A DNA stretch of 64,000 bases from Zygnema cylindricum (taxonomy: Eukaryota > Streptophyta > Zygnematophyceae > Zygnematales > Zygnemataceae), in NCBI GenBank assembly GCA_037447655.1, contig JBBHKE010003397.1, positions 186,001 to 250,000 on the forward strand, written 5' to 3'. Position 1 is the stretch's first letter; each line of letters opens with the position of its first letter. Positions 30,697-41,000 of this stretch are shown here, in pieces. The position numbers and the translations under genes are program-made. Under the pieces are notes generated by a model. It did no database searches. It was not told the DNA's origin and worked only from the letters and a program-made list of their open reading frames with translations.

Positions 30697-33263
30697 TCAT
30701 AATGGTAAGCTCCTTGAGGAGCCGGATCTTGCAGGCCTTGACCCTCCTCCCCCTCCCCCTAATGGGATATCTCTTTGTTCTTTTCGCATACATAGCCATT
30801 CTCCCATCACTGTCATCACAACAAGACAAATTCCATTCATAACCCACCAAATTAGGGTTGACGGGAGGCCTCCGTAAATGAGACAAAAGAAGAGGTGGAT
30901 AAAATGCATCGTAGCTGTGAAGTCGAGGCATTTCTTTGTCCGTTCGACTAGAATTAGGAGATATCCCGCCCTGTTAAAAAAACACAATCAAGACACAGGA
31001 TGATCACAATAGTATTTTATTCCGCATCAGATAAAAATACAAAATCTAAACAACGTCTATGAATGTGAATATGAATATGAATGTGAATATGAATGTGAAT
31101 GGTGAATATGAATGTTAATGTAAATATGAATACGAATACGGATACAGATGCGGACGAATACGAACATGGACATGTTTATGAATATGAATACAAATACCCA
31201 ATTTAAGCATTCTCCATCCAATATTTTTTTTTTGCACGCAATCTGTTTCTATAAGTAACTAAGAAATTCTGTTTTCAATTTAGATTTCTTGTATGCGATA
31301 TATAAAAAAAAAAATGTGCATCCAATTTAAATCTTCTGCACAAAAAAACCTTTCTGCATTTGATTTGAGCTGCCACTTCTCTAATAAGCAAATTCATCAT
31401 AGACAAACCAATAGGCAATTCTCCTGCAACATGATTGCAAAGAAAAAATGTAGAAAGACGACAAACGACTCAACCGACTTCAAATTTATACTACTTTTTA
31501 TAATGGTTACACCACCAATTGGTGTTGCACAAATACAATTGATGAACCTTACTGTAGATGTTCAAAAGTATAATCAGAAAGATTCCTTCAACAAATAATA
31601 GGAGGAGGAGGTGGCAGAGGAGAAAAAATATCCGACAGAATTACAGAGTTTTTTGGGGTTTTTTCAGACAGAACAAAAAAAGGAATAAGTCAAAAGATAG
31701 TCCAAATCGATAGAAACGAGAGGGTCGACATTTTAAAGTACTCAGAGCTAAAATTCCTCATGTGATCAGGCATTGGCACAGTTCAACATGATCGCTTGAA
31801 AAGTTTTCTATGCATCCAGACTATTGTGAAATCTTACTAAACAGAACAGTGTAAAATGAGAAGAAGAAAGGCTGAAATAGAAGACGAGAGCCATACCATC
31901 TACACCATCATAATACCAAACTACAAATTACTGAAGAAAATGTGACTCTAGAAAGGTTCATAACAATGTTGAAATAAAAAAATGCAGTGAGAAGCAGTTT
32001 AGAAACCTTCTGTTTCTCAAACAAAACCTAAAGTTGCAGGATATAAAGAAGGAATGTTAAAATGTTCACCACGAGAAGTACAGACGTACTAACAGTATGG
32101 ATAGGAAATAATGCGGTCAAAACCAAATCATGTACTAAAAACATTGGGGCCTGTGGAGCCTTTTTGAACACAATATAGGGTTTTGTTATTTAATTGCAAA
32201 CCACTCTAAATAATATACTCAAAATACACCGTGTACTGATATTAGCGTTAATGCATTTTTGCCACTTAAATCAACTTTTCTCGGTGCACGTGTCCAGATT
32301 TATTTTGGAGACTGTCAATCACAATGTAAAAACCGTACCTTTCAAGCAAAGGTTAAGTAACTGAAACCCTTAGTGAAATGTCATGAGATTCTTATCATGA
32401 CACGAGCGAGGACGATTGAAAGAGAGAAAGAAAAATCCAGTTTTCGTTATATAGTTCGTCCTTAAAAGATTGAGAGAGAAAGGAATTTTGGAGTTTCTGT
32501 AATATTGTTCAGCGTTAAAAGATTGCGAGAGAGAGAGTGAGGAGTTTCCCGGTTTCCCGTAGTATTGGTCGGAGTTAAGTTTCAACATCTAGAGTCTTTA
32601 CTGCATAATAAAAGTCAAAAATTGTCTTTATAAATTTGAATTCTTGCACAGATCTGGGTTTTTGCCACCAAAATTTAAGTTGAGAGTTTATTTTTAACTT
32701 CGAGGTTCAAGCCGAGTAACTGCAAGCCTATTCAGTGACATATTTTTAAATAGAAAAAAAAATACCCTTCGAACAAAAAAACAAATAGCAGATTCACAAT
32801 CATTCTAAAAACAAACGCCAGTCCGAGAACGATCTTAGCGTTTTCGAAAAAACAAAAAAAAAGACACCAAAAAAACACCTAAAAAACATTAGAAATACCA
32901 AAAGGAAAAACTCTAGAAAAAAAACCGAATTTACATAATATTCTTTAAAAAGCCAAGAGTAAAAGAATCCAGATAGAGAAGAAAGAAAGGAAAAAAAAAA
33001 GGAACGATAGAGGCATAAGAAAACCAAAAACAAACTTACCCAAAAAGCGAATTGAGCACAAACGCCAAAATGGTGCACCAACCGACGAGCCACCGCGCCG
33101 TAATCGATTTGAAGTCAAAGAAAAACTTCAACGTGAATGGATCCACATGGGTTCCCACCATCAAATAAAGCAAAGCTCCCAAACTTAAATAATACAAACA
33201 TTGGAGACAAGCCATTTGCGCCACAATAAGCCATGGATCCCAAACCATGGCCCCATAAAACAT
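30697..33263 (-). CDS. SYS1: SYS1-like Golgi integral membrane protein
   Basis: Four-span Golgi membrane protein; in yeast and animals SYS1 recruits the ARL3/ARFRP1 GTPase to the trans-Golgi. Two exons: 33263-33040 and 30970-30697, 498 nt, 165 aa, phases consistent. Exon 1 starts MFYGAMVWDPWLIVAQ and contains YYLSLGALLYL and FFDF. Exon 2 contains VERTKKCLDFTATMHFIHL, IYGGLPSTLIWW and GEWLCMRKEQRDIPL, which match the family. The tail adds a Gly run and a basic Ser/Arg stretch. The Met at 33263 aligns with plant homologues, but the same frame stays open about 250 codons upstream through a polypyrimidine tract. That extension is low-complexity and I treat it as 5' UTR or promoter. The 2.07-kb intron holds a hexamer minisatellite and a one-sided MITE end near 32226. 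Confidence 0.93.
31055..31195. repeat. degenerate hexamer minisatellite
   Basis: Tandem GAATRT units (gaatgt / gaatat) that decay rightward into GAATAC and GGATAC variants, in the SYS1 intron. Confidence 0.8.
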
Positions 33264-33349
33264 GGCGTGAACTCGCCTAATAATGGCCTCCCGTAAAGCT
33301 CGAGCGGGACGAAACAAGGACCATTTGGTACGACTTTTAGAGTCCGTAA

Positions 33350-34080
33350 TGGCGGATGCCTCCACCGTAGAAGGGAGGGAAGGGAGAGAGGAGGAAAGAG
33401 AAAAGGGAGAGGAAGAGAAAGGAGGGAGAGAGGCGCGAGAGCGAATGATGGAGGCTCGAGGAGGGACGAGACCGGCCGACTGGCCGGTGGATTTCTCCAG
33501 GGTGGGAAAGAGAGGAGAGAGGAGAGGAGGGGGAAAAGAAGAGAGAGAAAAGAAAGGGAGAGAGAAGAGAGAGGGATAGAGAAGAGAGAGGAGAGGAAAG
33601 AAAGGGAGGGAGAAAATAGAGCGAGGAGAAGACAGGGAGAAAGAGAAAGGAAGAGAGAAAAGAAAAGGAAAGAAAAGAGGAGGGAGAAAATAATGGGAGA
33701 GAAAGAAGGAGAAAGAAAAGAAAGGCAAAGAGAAAAAAAAGGGGTGGAGAGAGGGACAAAAACGGAAAATGCTGCAGGGGGGAAGATGGAGACAGTGTGG
33801 GGGATGGATGGGAAAGAGGAGAGAGAGGTAGAAAGGAGAGAAGGGAAAGAGGGAAAGCAACGGAGGACAAGAAACAAGAGAGTGGAAGAAAAAGCAAGGG
33901 GGAAGTGGGCAGTGGGTGATAAAAACCAGGGGAACAAAAAAATAAAATACGAGACCGAGGGATTGGTAGGGAAGGAGAAGAGGAGGAGAGAGAAAGTGTG
34001 GCAAAAATAAAGGAAGGAGAGGGCGCAATAGGTCAAAAGAGGAGAGGGAGTGTAAAGTGGAGGAGGAGGAGTAAGGCAGC
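33350..34080 (-). repeat. polypyrimidine tract upstream of SYS1
   Basis: About 730 bp almost free of C and T on the plus strand, hence nearly pure C/T in the sense of SYS1 transcription. It lies directly upstream of the SYS1 start and keeps several frames open without being plausible protein. Confidence 0.8.
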
Positions 34081-34214
34081 TTTTATGTTTTGAGTTTTTT
34101 ACCCCTGTCAGAAGCAAAACCCTAAAAAAGTCCTTTATATGATAAGTGGTAACATCTGGTGCATTTCTTCCTTCCTGTCCTTCTCTCTCTCTCTGCTTCT
34201 CTCTCGATAATCAG

Positions 34215-34360
34215 CAGATCGTCCCGATATAATGGTTTTGACGATATCGCGATGAGAAACCGATATTAATCAGTTTTCGTATCGCGATATCACCGGCTCG
34301 ATAAATATCGGCAATAGTAAAGTACACCGCGAATCGCTATTAGCGTTAACAAATATTTAG
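34215..34360. repeat. CGATAT-rich segment and one MITE end
   Basis: Repeated GATATCGCGAT / TATCGCGATATC motifs at 34218-34315, as in the subterminal regions of the element at 50501. They are followed by a TACACCGCGAATCGC left MITE end at 34322 with no matching right end seen. Confidence 0.5.
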
Positions 34361-34457
34361 TGTTAAAAAAAAATTAGTGTGATCAACGTTAATTAGGAAT
34401 TTGGGGATTTTCAAGGAAATCAGTGACTCTAATTCGTCGAAATTAGTCGCTCATGCT

Positions 34458-34790
34458 GGTCTATTTGTGCTTTGATGTTGATATTATTTGTGCTTGTGCC
34501 TGTGAACTACATTTTCACCCATCTTTTGGTTCATCCGAGTATTGACAGCGCTGCAATCAGCGAGGTTGAAGGGACCTTAGAGGGATATCTTGCCATGCGA
34601 GATCATCCCGGGGGGCAACACAATTACAGATCAGGACCAATGGCGGAAGATCTCTCCATGGAAAAGCATATCTTGCAAAGACCATTGGAACTTGCGGGGC
34701 AATTCTACAAACCTGTTGAAACCTTCCTTCATCCTTTTACAAGAAAATCATGTCGACTCTTGTTTACAGAAAATTTCCAAAATTGAGGAA
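34458..34790 (+). repeat. 330-bp dispersed repeat, copy B
   Basis: Direct-orientation partner of 28926-29255. This copy keeps a 104-codon open frame (IDSAAISEVEGTLEGYLAMR and onward) that I do not recognise and that is not conserved in copy A. Confidence 0.75.
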
Positions 34791-35033
34791 AACAATCAGA
34801 TTCGCGATACAGGGTCACGAGCGATCCTCGATATTCCGTACAGTCTTACACTGTTGGTTCTGTGGAGAAGAAGCGTATGGGAATACGCGATAAAAAACTG
34901 AACTACGCATGAGAATTACCATCTGTTTCCAAAGAAAGCTGATGTAGGTCAATGTCCACGTAAAAGTTTATAGAACAAATCAACATTTAAGTCAGCAAAA
35001 CCAACACTTAAGGATGTAATTAATACGATTGTA

Positions 35034-35165
35034 TAAACAAATTGATCCCTTGGATGGTATACTTTATTATATTGAAACTCTACTTATAGCAATTGCGCAA
35101 ACTAATTGCTCGCTTGAAGGGTATATCTTACTAGATTGGAACTCTACTTAAAACAATTGCATAAA
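35034..35165. repeat. imperfect 64-bp tandem repeat
   Basis: Two successive units, each ending in an 'actctactta...caattgc' segment (35034-35096 and about 35097-35161), plus the start of a third. Confidence 0.6.
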
Positions 35166-36292
35166 CCCATTGAAGAAGGTGTTTAATTAGAGTGGACTCT
35201 TCATTCACTGCTAACAACATTAAAAATGTAACCGCAATTCCCAGATTACAAACTGAAGCTACAAAACATAGCAAATGCTTCAGCGTATCCTTCAGTTAAA
35301 TAAAAGCATCAAAACTGATTCTAGAGTTCGAGAATTGAGTTTCAGAAAAGGTATATGAAATTGTGTTTATTTAGCTTGATTATTCATCTCTGAACTATTT
35401 CAGTTGTTAGCTGAAATTGATGATTAAACAGGAGAGGATATGAACGAATAACCAAAGCTTTTCCACACGATAACGAAGGAATATCAGAAGAGTTCTCAAG
35501 TGGCATTAACTGAATAATGGATAGGCATCATGGTCGAAAACGGCTCTAATGAGCATAACCCAACCTTCCTCGTGCTGATTGGAGGCCACGACTGCTGGAA
35601 ACTGTGAAGTTATTTATCATCATCACTCACAAGCACAAAAAACAAAACATTCTCACAATTCATCTGTTAAGAAAGAAATGGACAGCTCCGTTTAATGCTT
35701 TCTCCAAGGTTGAAATGCAACCGGATTAAGCATCGAGTAGCGTAAAGTCATGAAGCTTCATAAGCTGAATAGATTGCCTGACCTTTGCAAGCCCGGAAAA
35801 CCCTAAATAAAAAAACAGGTTTCTTCTGAACTGGAGTCAAGATCAATCACTTCGCGAACATTAGTTTGATAATATTGGCAAGGAAGAGACATATATGATG
35901 AACTCTAATGGAGCTCGATCTATGGAAACAAAAGCAAGACTGCCTGTCCTGAATAAAACATGCTTTGCATGATATTTTTAATTTATAAACACACTGGCAA
36001 ATATGGGCAGGGAACCCCTTTCTCTACATATCTTATGTTGCCCGAATTGAAAGTCTTTTGTGAGAGCTGACTTAAAACTTGAGCTCTTTAGAACCAAAAA
36101 TTAGTTGGATGGCAAACTCCAAAATGGAGTGTAATTGCACGAAACACTCTAAAAAAAACACGTCAGTCTGATGTGAAAATTGTAGGCAAATAGAAATTAC
36201 ACGTGGCATATTGCAAACCACTCTTGAGGGTAAATGTTCGTAATCGAAGTTCACCCAATGCATTCACACTCATTCATCTCAACGACCGTTTC

Positions 36293-37316
36293 TCATTTTT
36301 GCCCTGGCACACCTAAATATTTATAGAGGCCGTAAGAAGCCGCAACGGCCAGGAACACACCAACTGACGGTGTGAATGCTGGATATACAACGTCCACTGC
36401 GAATGTGTCCACGGACTCTGGAAGAAAGCCTGCAAAGACCAGGATGGAAAAGGTGGAGTAACCTGAATTAGAAAAACAGTTTCACGTTACTCTACATTTT
36501 TGAGCAGACACAAATTGGTTCTTGTCAAGAAGCTTGCTGCAATAAATATTTGAAATTTGAACAGCAATAGGAAACAATCTCTACAAGTGTTCCTAGCCCT
36601 AGCATTTGGTTGTAGTCAATATTGAAGACTTTCTAAATGCAGAAGTGCGTTTTTACATATTGGTTTGAGCATTTGCCGAATGATAACAGAGAACTCCGAC
36701 ATAGCAACACTAAGATAAGCCAGTTACCACGTTCCAATCTAAACCTAAATTTTTGACAGTCTATTGTTACATGATTTTGCTGCTGTTCACTGGCCCTTTG
36801 GTCACAAATTCTTTGCACAGAAAGGTAGAAATTAGACATACCAGCAACCGCCAAAAAAGTTCCTTCGAGAAAAATTACACCAAAGAGAATACCGAGAAGA
36901 ACAACTGCTCCATTATCAATTTGTTTCTCTTGCTCTGTAGGCTGTACGGCTACCAGAGGCAATTTGTTTCTCTTGCTCTGTAGGCTGTACGGCTACCAGA
37001 GGCTTCTCTGGTGAAGGTCTTCTTTTGATGCCACTCTCTCGCCTACTTTGCCCTAATCCTCCTCCATCGTTGCTGCCATCACCACTTAAACTTGGAGATA
37101 TTTCAACAACTGAGGATAAACCTCCTTTGGTTTTTTGCGAAGATGATTCCCCACTCTTGTCTCCAAATCCTCGACTCCTCTTTGCTTTCACTTTTGTAGA
37201 AGATTTGGAGCTCTTACTACCACTCAACTCTTCTGGCTCTCTGTTCTCGGAATCATATGCCGCTGAAACCCTAAAAGTTGTGCTACAAGAACTTCTTCCA
37301 GGGAACCATAAGAGGC
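36293..37316 (-). CDS. LPA2: LPA2-like photosystem II assembly protein (frame disrupted)
   Basis: LPA2 is a small two-span thylakoid protein needed for assembly of photosystem II core subunits. Two exons visible: 37316-36842 and 36429-36293. Features in order are a basic region with SRGFGDKSG, then EKPLVAVQPTEQEKQID, then a first membrane span (AVVLLGILFGVIFLEG), then LAVAGFLPESVDTF across the splice junction, then a second span ending YGLYKYLGVPGQK. The family signature RGFG...FLPE...YPxFTPSVG is clear. Exon 1 holds a perfect 43-bp tandem duplication (36918-37003). Read literally it shifts the frame and gives an early stop; with a single unit the frame and phases fit. The first coding exon (transit peptide) is unresolved; one phase-compatible candidate starts with an ATG at 37540. 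Confidence 0.8.
36918..37003. repeat. perfect 43-bp tandem duplication in LPA2 exon
   Basis: 36918-36960 and 36961-37003 are identical. On the minus strand each encodes PLVAVQPTEQEKQI, but 43 is not a multiple of three. Confidence 0.95.
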
Positions 37317-38061
37317 CTGCAGAGAGCGTTGTGCTTCAGGTTTGTTTGGACCATCTGCATCCTTAGACACATTATTCAAATGTGCGAAAAAAATTGAAAG
37401 GCTATATGTCGTTACCCCATACTATATGCGCATTACATGAGGCTACTCAGTACTATACGAGCACTGTATGGGTTACCCTGTACTATACGCACATCATACA
37501 GTATAATACGCGTGTAGAATGGGGTAACCACAAATAGCATTTTCAATTGTTTTCGCACCTTTGAACTATGCTTAGACAGGAGGTTTGACAGCTGTTCACG
37601 TTCATGTTGGTGCGATTGAAGGAGAACAGCGAGAACAATGAGGGTTTTTAGGGTTTTGTAAAAACCAAATAAATGATAGTGGGAAACACAAACCCATGCA
37701 CAATTGAATAACAAAATTAATCCAGCCATAACTATGGCTTGAAAATAACACAACACCACAGCCACCTCATACTCAACAAACATACAAAAAAAAAAAAAAA
37801 AAACTTCCTCAACACCACAATGATCCGCTAAAAACCCTAACAAGCAACCACAATAAAACTCTAGCTCTCTTCATTCTCCCTGTTTCTTCTCCCGTTTCTC
37901 TCCCTCTCCCCCTCTCCCGCTCTCCAATCTAACCTGAACCACCGTTTCGTACGAGTAGGACGCCGGGAGAAGATGAAGACAGGGAGGCGAGGGTTTCTCC
38001 TTGGCCAAAAAAGGGCATTGGAGAGAAAGCGGTAGAGGAACGGGAGGCGAAGGAGGCAGTC
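37317..38061. promoter_or_regulatory. divergent LPA2/GT92 spacer
   Basis: The spacer between two divergent genes, with a possible LPA2 first exon inside. A pyrimidine-rich stretch lies at 37861-37925. Confidence 0.4.
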
Positions 38062-41000
38062 ATGGCCCTCACGGAAGCCATAGCTCGGGAAGAAGGAAGG
38101 AGAGAGCAGAATGAGGAGAGAAGAGAGAAAAGGTGAGAAATCTGCTATTATTATTAATCGCTCTATTTGTTGAACAGTACAGTACGGTACAGTACTGTAC
38201 TGTACTGTAGTTATCCTAAGTGGTCTATAATGAGCCACATTGCTGAACATAGTGCACTGTACTGTACTGAATCTTGCAACTTTTTGGCCCTCCGGGGTGC
38301 CGAAGACGTCCGCGACCGCTCGTTTAGGGTTTATTTTTTCTGTTTTTGTTTTTTTTTTATTAAAAAAACAACCCAAACCCCAAAACCCTATTTCTCGTAC
38401 CCGATCCCAAGAGGTGCAGAATGTCGGCGCGAGGTGCCGCGAGGTGCCGAAGGTCCCACACTTGTATGGGGGCTTGTTCGATACCCTTGCTGTAGTTAAC
38501 ATCTAAATAAAGTGCGAACGTTAATAATTCATTCACTGCAGTAACGAATTTGTAATAGCGATGGGCGGTGTACTCGACTGTTGCATTAGCTGTATACTGT
38601 ATAGCCATCCTTGAGGCATTTTCCATGGTCCAATCCAATTCTGTTTCGCGGCTCGACAGCTCATGCCGTTGGACAATTTAACTGTTTTACAGAAGTTAAA
38701 ATGGCATTTCCGTATTCTAATTATTGACGCGTGTAGCTAATTATCCAAATTGAAGTTATAAAATTCCTTTTGTGCCATACTGTACAAAAGACAAATTAAA
38801 GTTAACGTAAAATTCCGTCGGTGATGCTGGCAAAGTTGCCCCCGCTCCCATAAACTTGCAACTCAATCATCTTAAAATGACTGCTGATCAAATTAGAATT
38901 GAACTCGAACATGGAAAGCCGCCCCTATAGTACTGCAGCCAGTAGAGCGCTAGGGCGGTGGAGTTCGACTAAATTCCCGGCCTAGAAGCTGATGTTCAAA
39001 GTGTAACGAAATTTTCTCACGGGGGCCGCACATGGATCGGAAGTTACGGTAGCCATAGATATATTATGCTCACTCCGAGGAGATCTACCGTTAGATTCAG
39101 AGGAACTCCAGAACTGATATTTTTTTTGGAGTTGTTTGTGAAGTTTGCGATCAGGCATTATGCTTACACGCTCTTTTTTTAGGTTGAGAGAGCACGACTG
39201 GACCCTGATTTTTTTTGAAGTTATTTGTGAAGTTAGCAAGTAAACATTATGTTTACGAGGAGAAATTTTGCTATTAGGTTGAGAGGGCACAACAGGACTC
39301 TTATCTTTCTCCTCATATGTACAAATATTATCACTTATTTCAACTTCTCTGGGTAAGATACTCCTTAACTTTCAACTTGTATGTATTACCTTTACGAAGA
39401 CAGATCTTTGCAGGACTTGACGTGCAAATTATGGTAATTATGTTTACCATTACCATTATAGTCATTTAGGTGACTTGATTTTCTAAAAAGATGTGAATGT
39501 ATCTGACTGCAATGTGCTTGCTGCATATTTTATGATTTGTAGTAATCATCAAATTATGCCATTTTTGACAGTGTTTGCATCTAAACAAAAGGCCCATGAG
39601 ACTCTTTAAAAGTTTTGAGCTAAAATACTTCATCCCTTTTTTTCTTTGGGTAAAAGGTTATTGCCGCATGTTTTGTTATGGAACAAAATATGTTGAATTT
39701 GAAATATCATCACAATTATGCCTATTATGCGGACACTTTGGACCAGTATGAAGAAGTAAAAAACGTATCTCATAACATATGTAAATTATATGTTCTTTCC
39801 TGGAAAGTTAATATTCCGAGATGAAACCTTCAAGTAGCATTTGCAGTATTTGCATCTTCTATGTCTATTTTCCTTCAATTGATATGGTTACAACTTTCAA
39901 GTAGACACAGCAGCGAATTAGTCTCCACATTGCTACTGTAATCACAGACACACTTTTTTTTGTATGTTTTCCTAGAATCGATCACGATCTTGCATGTGTT
40001 TTAATATGCTGCAACTTGTCTTCGCTGTGGAAATTGGATTAAGCTTCAACAAGCCTACTTAAGGACTGTGTTGGCGTACGTAGACAACATTTTAGCTCTC
40101 TCACCCAACATTCCACCTAATGATAGCTATTGCTTCTGTCACAGAAAAAAAACAATGAAAAGCATGGACACTGTTCCAGAACTACACTGATCCAGGAAAT
40201 TCAGGTCGCTTTCAGCTGATAGAATTGAACTGATTTATCATTTAAGCTATTAGAATTCTAAACTGGGTTTTTTAGGGTTACTCCTTGATGGACTTTAATG
40301 AAGAACACCGAAGAAAAGAATTAACTCTCTTGGCTTCAAATTTTTGCTTATAAATAGCCGTTGACATGTTGTCCTTTTTTGAAAAAATCGTTGTTTGACT
40401 GACAATGCAGTGATGTCCCCCGACTTTGGAGTAATCCTTGTCGAACAGATATGAAGAATTGCACTTCCCATCCAAGCGAGCCTTCTCACATTTTGGTCCA
40501 TAATATAACACGAGGACATGGATTTCAGGTATTTCTATCTTCATCACAGCCATTAGTTTCATCTGTTTGATACTGCAACACCATTCAGAGATGTGTGTGT
40601 ATATCAACCAATTCCTTAGGTGCTTAAAGCTTTTTGCTGTAGAATTAAATTACATAGTTGCCTATTGATATGAAGCTAGTGGATGGATGGCAGGGATTCG
40701 TATTTTTTAGTTCTTATCGACTTTCATCGTCAACATTTATTGCAATAGGCTTGACGGCTCTCGCTTTGCATCATTCTATCTCTGGAGAAGGTTGTAGGTG
40801 AGTTCCATTCAAATTCTTCTGCTGAAGTGCATGTTAGACATTTGTTCTAACTTCATTTCCTTCTCTTTTTCCCCTTATTTGTTGCTGATTTGTGCTCTTC
40901 TTTTTAGGTTTGTCGTTTTTTCCTCGGTCATTTCACCGTCGATACAAGTACGTTAGGAAAGTCGAGAGGTCATTCTAGGAAATAGTAGAAAGTGTTGAGG

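Larger units (their letters stand above)
34361..36292. other. SYS1-LPA2 spacer
   Basis: Holds copy B of the 330-bp repeat (34458-34790) and a tandem repeat at 35034. The rest shows no gene. Confidence 0.45.

Noticed and set aside
33185-34117. Overlapping 186-310 codon frames upstream of SYS1
   Set aside because: Polypyrimidine composition keeps several frames open at once; no domain or conserved motif is visible.
34472-34786. 104-codon open frame in repeat copy B
   Set aside because: The homologous copy A has stops and indels in this frame, and I recognise no domain.
40278-40607. 110-codon minus-strand frame containing IHVLVLYYGPKCEKARLDGK
   Set aside because: It looked protein-like, but the opposite strand holds a phase-compatible GT92 exon (40411-40528) with good splice sites, so I treat it as a shadow.
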